Of a stretch of DNA of 64,000 bases, positions 57,963 through 64,000 are shown piece by piece. The notes under the pieces were generated by a model that was given only the letters and a program-made list of their open reading frames with translations, made no database searches and was not told the DNA's origin. The translations under genes and the position numbers were made by a program. The stretch is from Pararhizobium sp. (GTDB taxonomy: Bacteria; Pseudomonadota; Alphaproteobacteria; Rhizobiales; Rhizobiaceae): NCBI GenBank assembly GCA_030655075.1, contig JAURWE010000131.1, positions 124,001 through 188,000 on the forward strand, read 5' to 3'. Every line of letters begins with the position of its first letter. Within the stretch, counting starts at the first letter, position 1.

Positions 57963-60900
57963 CTATTCGGCCGGCATAGGCTGCGCCGCCTGCGCCAGCT
58001 CGTCGTGCAGGCGCTGTTCCTCTTCCACATGCGGCTTGGAGAACCGGGCCAGCGCCAGATAGGCGACGGGGGTGAGGAACAGCGTCACCGAGGTCGCGAG
58101 GCCGAGGCCACCGACCAGCACCCAGCCGAGCGAAATGCGCGCTTCGGCGCCAGCACCGCTCGCCAGGACCAGCGGCACCGCGCCGACAATGGTGGCGATC
58201 ATTGTCATCATCACAGGCCGCAGGCGAATGTTGGCAGCGTTTTCGATTGCCTCACGCACGCTCTGGCCGCGATCGCGCAGCTGGTTGGCGAACTCGACGA
58301 TCAGGATGCCGTTCTTGGCCATGATGCCGACCAGCATGACCAGCCCGATCTGGCTGTAGATATTGAGCGTGGTGCCCGTCGCCACCATGGCAAAGACAGC
58401 GCATGCAAGCCCCAGCGGCACCGTGACCATGATGATGACGGCGCTGATGACGCTTTCGAACTGGGCGGCCAGCACCAGGAAGATGATGACCAGCGCGAAG
58501 CCGAAGGTGACGAAGATGCCGCTGGAGTTTTCATCCAGCGTCGCCGCCTCGGCCATCGGCTGCAGACGTGACCCATCCGGCAGCAGCGGCTTTGCCAGCT
58601 CCTGCGTGAAGGCCAGCGCCTCGCCGAGCGCGTAGCCGGCAGGAAGCCCGGCCGACAGCGACACGGAGCGCAGCTGCTGCTCGCGGCCAAGCTGCGGCGC
58701 CACGGCCTTTTCTTCCAGCTTGGCGATGGTCGACATCGGCACGATCTTGCCGTCACCGGTCTTCAGGAAGATGTTTTCCAGATCGGTCGGATCATTGATC
58801 GGCGTCGTCGTCGATTCCAGCACGACAGGATAGGATTCCCCATCGACGAAAATATCGACGACGCTGTTGCCGTCGAGCATGGCCTGCATCGCCGTCGAAA
58901 GCCCTGTGATATCGATGCCGAGATCAGACGCCCGCTCGCGGTCGATGGTCACCGACAGCTGCGCCTGGTTGGTCTCGTAGTTCAGCCGCACGTTCTCGAA
59001 TTTGCCGCTGTCTTCCATCTGTCGCACCAGCTTGGTGGCAGCCTCCGAAAGCTTGCCATAGTCGTTGCCGAGCAGCGCCACCTGCAGGCCGTTACCGGCG
59101 CCGCGAATACCGAGACTGTTGGTCTGCTGGGCAAAGCCGCGCACGGCCGGCACGCGGGCAACGATCTTGTTGATGTCGGCAGCGATCTGCTGCTGCGAGC
59201 GCTCGCGCTCGGCCCACGGCGTCAGCGTCAGCACCATGAAGCCGCTGTTGGTCGAGCCGCCCTGCCCGGAAATGGCGTAGATATTGTAGATTTCGCCCTT
59301 CTCGACCAGTGGCTGCAGCCCCTCTTCGATCTTGCGCATCTGGTCCTGGGCAAACTCCAGCGAAACGCCCTGCGCCGCGTTGACCCGCAACAGCACGACG
59401 GAGCGGTCTTCGGCTGGCGTCAGTTCCGAGGTCAAAGTCGTGAAGAAGACGCCGCCGGCAGCGGTGAACATCGCCGCGATCAGAAACACCACCACCGGCC
59501 CGTTCAGACAGGCGCTGAGCACGCGGCGGTAGATGCCGGCGCAGACGCCGCCGAAGCGCGCGAGAATGCCGGTATGTTCGTGTTTCACCTCGGCCGTCAG
59601 CATGCGTGAGGCAAGCATCGGGCAGAGCGTCAGCGCCACGAAGGCGGACAGAAGGATCGAGAAGGCCAGAACGAAACCGAATTCGCGGAAAAGGCCGCCG
59701 GTCTGCCCGGGCAGGAAGGACAGCGGCACGAAGACGGCCGCGAGCGTTAGCGTGGTGGCGATGACCGCAAAAAACACCTCCATCGTGCCGAGAACAGCCG
59801 CAGCCCGGGCACCAAGCCCTTCCGCCCGCCGCCGCACGATGTTTTCCAGCACGACGATGGCATCATCGACGACAAGTCCCGTCGCCAGCACCACGGCCAG
59901 CAGCGTCAGGATGTTGATCGAGAACCCGGCCATGTAGATCGCCGCCACCGTTCCGATCAGCGCGATCGGCATGGTCAGAGCCGGGATCAGCGTCGCGCGC
60001 CAGTCGAGCAGGAACAGATAAATGACGAGAATGACGATGGAGACGGCAACGCCAAGCGCAATCTCGACCTCGTGGATCGCGCCGTCAATGAAGACAGCGT
60101 CATTGCTGGTGATGCGCAGCTCGGTACCGGCAGGCAGGTTTTTATTCAGCGTCGCCACCGTTGCCTGCACGCCGGCCGAAATGTCGAGCGTGTTCGACTG
60201 TGCCTGCCGCACGATGCCAAGGCCGATGCCCTGCTTGCCGTTCGAGCGCAGAGCCGTCTGGCCGGAGGCAGCCCCGAGGCTGACAGTGGCCACATCGCCG
60301 ACACGGACATTGTTCTGCAGGATGATGTCCTCGAACTGCTGTGGCGTTGAAACATCGGCCGTTGCGCGAACGGAAATGTCCTGATTGAGGCTGGTAAGCG
60401 AACCGGCCGGCACATCGAAGGACACCGTCTGGAGCGCGGCCTTGAGGTCGGCAACCGTCAACCCGCGGCTGGCAAGCTTGGTCTGGTCGACATCGACCCG
60501 GAAAATCTTCTCCTGGTCGCCGTAAAGCACCACGTCCGCCACGCCCTCGACGGCGGCAAGCCGGTCCGACAGCTCGTTTTCGGCGAGCAGCGTCATGTCT
60601 TCCATCGACATCGTGTCGGAGGTCAGCGCCAGGCGAATGATCGGCTGGCTGTCGGCATCGGCCTTGATGATGCGCGGTTCGTCAGCATCATCAGGCAGCT
60701 GGTTGGCAATCCGCCCCAGCGCATCGCGCACGTCGGCCGCCGCCTGGTTGACGTCGGTCGTATCGGTGAATTCCAGCGTCACGCGGCTGGAGCCTGAGGA
60801 CGACGAGGACGAAATGTTCTTGATGCCCTGCACGCGCGAGACGGCACCCTCGACGGTTTCCGTCACCTCCCGGTCCATCGTCTCCGGCGCGGCGCCATCA

Positions 60901-61103
60901 TAGTTCGTCGTCACCGTCACCACCGGCCGGTCGACCTGCGGCAGTTCGCGGATTTCGACGCCGTTCCAGGCAGCAAGCCCGGCGACGACAATCAGCGTGT
61001 TGACCACAAGCGCAAAAATCGGCCGGCGGATGAACATGGCCGTAAAGCCACCTGATCCCGAAACGATATTGCCCGGGCCGGTGCTATCAGGACCACCGCT
61101 CAT
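57963..61103 (-). CDS. RND efflux transporter permease subunit
   Basis: 1046 residues, with twelve transmembrane segments and two large periplasmic loops. Signature MFIRRPIFALVVNTLIVVAG at about 23-42, RELPQVDRPVVTVTTNYDGA, the charged pair of the proton pathway in LLAVVLATGLVVDDAIVVLE and VLMVGIMAKNGILIVEFA in the second half. It belongs to the AcrB-like hydrophobe/amphiphile family, but substrate cannot be read. Start overlaps the adaptor stop (ATGA). No outer-membrane channel gene follows; a shared TolC elsewhere is likely. Confidence 0.93.
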   Translation of the reverse strand: MSGGPDSTGPGNIVSGSGGFTAMFIRRPIFALVVNTLIVVAGLAAWNGVEIRELPQVDRPVVTVTTNYDGAAPETMDREVTETVEGAVSRVQGIKNISSSSSSGSSRVTLEFTDTTDVNQAAADVRDALGRIANQLPDDADEPRIIKADADSQPIIRLALTSDTMSMEDMTLLAENELSDRLAAVEGVADVVLYGDQEKIFRVDVDQTKLASRGLTVADLKAALQTVSFDVPAGSLTSLNQDISVRATADVSTPQQFEDIILQNNVRVGDVATVSLGAASGQTALRSNGKQGIGLGIVRQAQSNTLDISAGVQATVATLNKNLPAGTELRITSNDAVFIDGAIHEVEIALGVAVSIVILVIYLFLLDWRATLIPALTMPIALIGTVAAIYMAGFSINILTLLAVVLATGLVVDDAIVVLENIVRRRAEGLGARAAAVLGTMEVFFAVIATTLTLAAVFVPLSFLPGQTGGLFREFGFVLAFSILLSAFVALTLCPMLASRMLTAEVKHEHTGILARFGGVCAGIYRRVLSACLNGPVVVFLIAAMFTAAGGVFFTTLTSELTPAEDRSVVLLRVNAAQGVSLEFAQDQMRKIEEGLQPLVEKGEIYNIYAISGQGGSTNSGFMVLTLTPWAERERSQQQIAADINKIVARVPAVRGFAQQTNSLGIRGAGNGLQVALLGNDYGKLSEAATKLVRQMEDSGKFENVRLNYETNQAQLSVTIDRERASDLGIDITGLSTAMQAMLDGNSVVDIFVDGESYPVVLESTTTPINDPTDLENIFLKTGDGKIVPMSTIAKLEEKAVAPQLGREQQLRSVSLSAGLPAGYALGEALAFTQELAKPLLPDGSRLQPMAEAATLDENSSGIFVTFGFALVIIFLVLAAQFESVISAVIIMVTVPLGLACAVFAMVATGTTLNIYSQIGLVMLVGIMAKNGILIVEFANQLRDRGQSVREAIENAANIRLRPVMMTMIATIVGAVPLVLASGAGAEARISLGWVLVGGLGLATSVTLFLTPVAYLALARFSKPHVEEEQRLHDELAQAAQPMPAE

Positions 61104-62281
61104 TGCGCGGTCTCCGCCTGGGAAACCTTCTCGGCAGGTTTGGCCCCCGCAACCGCCACGGCACCGCCATCGCGCAGGCGCTGCACTCCCTCGGTCACGA
61201 CCGTCTCGCCTTCAGCGATCTCGGCCTGCACCAGCACCTTGTCCGGATTGCGTTGGATGATTTTCACCGGTACGCGCAGCGACTTGTCGCCGGCAACGCG
61301 CCAGACGAACGATCCGTCCGAACTCCACTGGATCGCCAGCGGATCGACCGTCGGATAGCGGTCGCCATCGAATTTGACCGTCACGGAGAAGGACATGCCG
61401 GCCCGCAGCGTATCGTCGAGGTTCGCGATCTTGGCCCGCACGCGCAGCGTCCGGCTCGCCTGATCGATACGGTTGTCGATGGCGTGAATGGAGCCGGTCA
61501 GCACTTTGCCCGGCTCAGAGATCGCCGTCGCCGAAATTTCCTTACCGACCACCATGTTGCGCGCGAAACGCTCCGGCACGAAGAAATCCACGAGAATTTC
61601 CGACCGGTCATCGATCGTCGCGATCGGCGTCGAGGTCGTGACATAGTCACCCGGATTGACGGCAATGATGCCGACAACGCCTGAGGACGGCGCAATGACC
61701 TCACGGCGCGTCAGGGTCAGTTCCGCTGCCTGCAGCGCCAATTCCGCTGTTTCCAGCGCCGTCTGCGCATCGCGTTTTTCAACCGCCGTCACGGCCGAGG
61801 CCGAGCCGAGATTCTTGTAGCGCTCGACCTTTTCCGCAGCACTCTTGCGTGTCAGCCGCGCCTGGTCGGCGGCGATGCGCTGTTCGTCACTGTCGAGGCG
61901 GGCGATGACCTGACCTTGGCTGACTTTGTCGCCGGATTGAACCAGAACCTCGCTCAAATTGCCTGTCGCCGATGGCGTCACGGTCACCGAGCGGATCGCC
62001 TCGCCATTGCCGATCGCGTTCAGCCGGTCGTTGACCAGCGCCGTCGACACCGGCTTCGTCACCACCCGCACCGGCCCGCCGCCCGCACCTTGGCCGCGTC
62101 CCTGTCCGTCGCCCTGCCCGCTGCCCTGTTTATCGGCCGGTTTGGTCAGGCTGTCGATCAGCGGATTGGAAATCCCGATGGCCGCCAGCGTCGTGCCGGC
62201 ACCCGGAACGAACTTCACCCACAGGCCGAACCCGGCCACCAGGACCACAAGACAAATCAACACCTGTTTCCAGAACCGCAT
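61100..62281 (-). CDS. RND efflux periplasmic adaptor subunit
   Basis: 393 residues. An N-terminal anchor (VLICLVVLVAGFGLWVKFV, about 7-25) precedes a Gly/Gln-rich linker (GQGDGQGRGQGAGGG, about 56-70) and the lipoyl/barrel-sandwich domain GNLSEVLVQSGDKVSQGQVI. A short alpha-helical hairpin then leads to the second lipoyl half APSSGVVGIIAVNPGDYVTT and a beta-barrel FVPERFARNMVVGKEI. Good GGAGA site. First gene of a two-gene efflux operon with the permease. The missing N-terminal lipobox means it is held by the helix, not by a lipid. Confidence 0.92.
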   Translation of the reverse strand: MRFWKQVLICLVVLVAGFGLWVKFVPGAGTTLAAIGISNPLIDSLTKPADKQGSGQGDGQGRGQGAGGGPVRVVTKPVSTALVNDRLNAIGNGEAIRSVTVTPSATGNLSEVLVQSGDKVSQGQVIARLDSDEQRIAADQARLTRKSAAEKVERYKNLGSASAVTAVEKRDAQTALETAELALQAAELTLTRREVIAPSSGVVGIIAVNPGDYVTTSTPIATIDDRSEILVDFFVPERFARNMVVGKEISATAISEPGKVLTGSIHAIDNRIDQASRTLRVRAKIANLDDTLRAGMSFSVTVKFDGDRYPTVDPLAIQWSSDGSFVWRVAGDKSLRVPVKIIQRNPDKVLVQAEIAEGETVVTEGVQRLRDGGAVAVAGAKPAEKVSQAETAQ

Positions 62282-62636
62282 TCAATTCTCCGAAGATGGC
62301 GCACGGCGATTCCGCCCGCTACGCCTGATATGGGTCATTATCCGGTTTTGGCAGGTGCCTGACAACATGAGAATGGCATCATTACGCAATTGTAATAAAA
62401 CCGTTTTTCTCAATCGGACTTCGGGCCCGGTCATTTCGGCAGGCAAATTGCCGCACCGCAGCATTCGGCGCGCCTTTGCCGCCCCGCTTGCCCTAACAAC
62501 AATGCCTTAAGCTGTAGCCGCGAATTCCGTCTGAAATACCGTCATGCCGGATATTTCCGGTTGGTATTCTCGACGGCGGAATAAAAGAAGAACGCCAATT
62601 CTGGTCTTTCACCGCCGAATCACTACATTACGCCCC
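62282..62636. other. Intergenic region between efflux adaptor and helicase genes
   Basis: 355 bases between divergent genes, so it should hold both promoters. I see AT-rich stretches near 62385-62405 and 62575-62590 and a nested dyad at 62535-62568: AATACC/GGTATT around CCGGA/TCCGG. I found no LexA-type GTTC-N7-GTTC box, no RNA gene and no supportable small gene. Confidence 0.5.
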
Positions 62637-64000
62637 ATGACCCAAGGTTTTGACGATATTCCGTTCTTCGATGAAGAACCGGCGCCGCGCAAGGCGCCTG
62701 CCCCGCCGCCGGCCGGTGGCGGCATTGCAGCCCGCGCCATGGCCGCCCGCGACGGCAACCGCCCGCCGCCCGCCTATCTGTCGGGCCTCAATGCTGAACA
62801 GCGCGAAGCGGTGGAAACGATCGATGGCCCGGTGCTCGTTCTCGCCGGTGCCGGCACGGGCAAGACCCGTGTGCTCACCACGCGCATCGCCCATATTCTG
62901 GATTCCAAAAAAGCCTTCCCCAGCCAGATCCTCGCCGTCACCTTCACCAACAAGGCGGCGCGTGAAATGAAGGAACGCATCGGCGTTCTCGTCGGCGGCG
63001 CCGTCGAAGGGATGCCCTGGCTCGGCACCTTCCACTCGATCGGCGTCAAGCTGCTGCGCCGCCATGCCGAACTCTGCGGCCTGCGCTCGGATTTTTCCAT
63101 TCTCGACACCGACGACGTCGTCCGCCTGATCAAGCAGCTGATCCAGGCCGAAGGCATCGACGACAAGCGCTGGCCGGCAAAACAGTTTGCCCAGATGATC
63201 GACGGCTGGAAGAACAAGGGTCTCGGCCCGGCCGAGATCGCCGAGGGCGACGCGCGCGCCTTTGCCAATGGCAAGGGCCGCGAGCTCTACACCGCCTATC
63301 AGGCCCGCTTGCGCACGCTCAATGCCTGCGATTTCGGCGATCTGCTGATGCACCCGATCCGCATGTTCCGCGCCCATCCGGATGTGCTGAAGGAATATCA
63401 CGACCGCTTCCGCTACATTCTCGTCGACGAGTATCAGGATACCAACACCGCCCAATACATGTGGCTGCGCCTGCTTGCCCAGCGCGAGAAGGGCGTGCCG
63501 CAGAATGTCTGCTGCGTCGGCGACGACGACCAGTCGATCTATGGCTGGCGCGGCGCCGAGGTCGACAACATCCTGCGCTTCGAGAAGGATTTTCCCGGCG
63601 CCAAGGTCATCAAGCTTGAGCGCAACTACCGCTCGACCGAACATATTCTGGGCGCTGCCGCCCACCTGATTGCCCACAACGAGGGCCGGCTCGGGAAAAC
63701 CCTGTTTACCGACCGCTCCGACCCCGACGACCAGAAGGTCCAGGTCCACGCCGCCTGGGATTCCGAAGAGGAAGCCCGCGCCGTCGGCGAAGAGATCGAG
63801 CAGCTGCAGCGCGACGGCGGCAGTGGCCGCAAACACCGCCTGAACGACATGGCCATCCTCGTGCGCGCCTCGTTCCAGATGCGCGAGTTCGAAGACCGTT
63901 TTGTCACCCTCGGCCTCAACTACCGCGTCATTGGCGGCCCGCGCTTCTACGAGCGCCTCGAAATCCGCGACGCCATGGCCTATTTCCGCCTCGTCTGTCA
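62637..64000 (+). CDS. uvrD: UvrD/PcrA-type ATP-dependent DNA helicase, 5' part
   Basis: Open to the window end; 454 codons seen. ATG at 62637. An N-terminal acidic/Pro-rich extension (FDDIPFFDEEPAPRKAPA, then Ala/Pro) comes before the SF1A helicase core: Q motif YLSGLNAEQREAVET, motif I LVLAGAGTGKTRVLTTRIA, motif Ia VTFTNKAAREMKERI, TFHSIGVKLLRRH, motif II ILVDEYQDTNTAQY, motif III VGDDDQSIYGWRGAE, motif IV KLERNYRSTEHIL. The Pro-rich N-terminus is typical of rhizobial UvrD/PcrA. Acts in nucleotide excision and mismatch repair. Truncated only by the window edge. Confidence 0.9.
   Translation, partial: MTQGFDDIPFFDEEPAPRKAPAPPPAGGGIAARAMAARDGNRPPPAYLSGLNAEQREAVETIDGPVLVLAGAGTGKTRVLTTRIAHILDSKKAFPSQILAVTFTNKAAREMKERIGVLVGGAVEGMPWLGTFHSIGVKLLRRHAELCGLRSDFSILDTDDVVRLIKQLIQAEGIDDKRWPAKQFAQMIDGWKNKGLGPAEIAEGDARAFANGKGRELYTAYQARLRTLNACDFGDLLMHPIRMFRAHPDVLKEYHDRFRYILVDEYQDTNTAQYMWLRLLAQREKGVPQNVCCVGDDDQSIYGWRGAEVDNILRFEKDFPGAKVIKLERNYRSTEHILGAAAHLIAHNEGRLGKTLFTDRSDPDDQKVQVHAAWDSEEEARAVGEEIEQLQRDGGSGRKHRLNDMAILVRASFQMREFEDRFVTLGLNYRVIGGPRFYERLEIRDAMAYFRLVC

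Noticed and set aside
62535..62568. Nested dyad upstream of the helicase as a LexA or other SOS site
   Set aside because: It does not match the alphaproteobacterial GTTC-N7-GTTC box. I mention it only in the intergenic entry.
1..64000. CRISPR arrays, insertion sequences, prophage, toxin-antitoxin or restriction systems
   Set aside because: I read both strands for direct repeats, transposase and integrase motifs, and paired small genes and saw none. The ribbon-helix-helix gene at 52130 has no toxin partner next to it.

Overview
The window is a gene-dense, GC-rich alphaproteobacterial chromosome segment, most likely from the Rhizobiaceae (Rhizobium/Agrobacterium group). The reasons are a circularly permuted two-piece tmRNA gene with the tag ANDNYAEARLAA, the alphaproteobacterial SspB, an Agp2-type bacteriophytochrome with an HWE kinase, the hflK-hflC-DUF2065-degP order, DUF4169 and ribbon-helix-helix small proteins, and a RIME-like intergenic element. 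I see no prophage, insertion sequence, CRISPR array, rRNA or tRNA gene. This is core chromosome with accessory metabolic genes between the housekeeping operons.

Layout. 1-7 kb: an FkbM-like methyltransferase, a PhzF-like isomerase, a nuclease-NUDIX pair and a CASTOR/POLLUX-type channel. 6.6-10.1 kb: an amino-acid catabolism set (Lrp regulator, RocB-like peptidase, aminotransferase). 10.2-13.4 kb: a heme oxygenase-bacteriophytochrome operon, which makes biliverdin and uses it. 13.6-16.4 kb: GlgX, a YciE/YciF protein and an untracked 32-residue membrane protein. 16.6-18.4 kb: ilvC and a TetR regulator with a palindromic operator. 18.6-22.6 kb: two small secreted proteins, a cold-shock gene with a long leader, an alcohol dehydrogenase and NDH-2. 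22.7-27.8 kb: regulator/enzyme pairs (Lrp with racemase, a MarR-GNAT fusion, HxlR with a QorB-like reductase). 28-31 kb: PdxJ, a MerR-type regulator that also carries a LuxR-like C-terminal helix-turn-helix, and a RecD-like helicase. 31.2-35.5 kb: an AbrB-family membrane protein, a Co-type nitrile hydratase operon with a His-rich alpha subunit, a DUF4239 protein and a LysE exporter.

37-44 kb: ilvN and ilvB behind an attenuator with an 18-codon leader peptide, a HerA-like ATPase, and miaA and serB, whose start codons overlap head to head. 44-50.5 kb is one long minus-strand block: thyA, GST, folA, hflK, hflC, DUF2065, ACT protein, degP. 50.7-52.3 kb: ssrA followed directly by sspB, the RNA that tags stalled proteins and the adaptor that delivers them to ClpXP. 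52.4-64 kb: a 1290-residue AsmA protein, a GlcD/Dld-type FAD oxidase, an RND efflux pair, and a UvrD-type helicase cut off by the window end.

Most genes belong to known families. The less ordinary items are the MerR-LuxR fusion, the 32-residue membrane protein, the ilv leader, the His-rich nitrile hydratase, the alcohol dehydrogenase lacking half its structural zinc site, the zero-gap miaA/serB junction, several clean operator palindromes and a probable desaturase remnant. I did not find a convincing new multi-gene system. Where a start codon was moved inward from the longest reading frame, the entry gives the reason.
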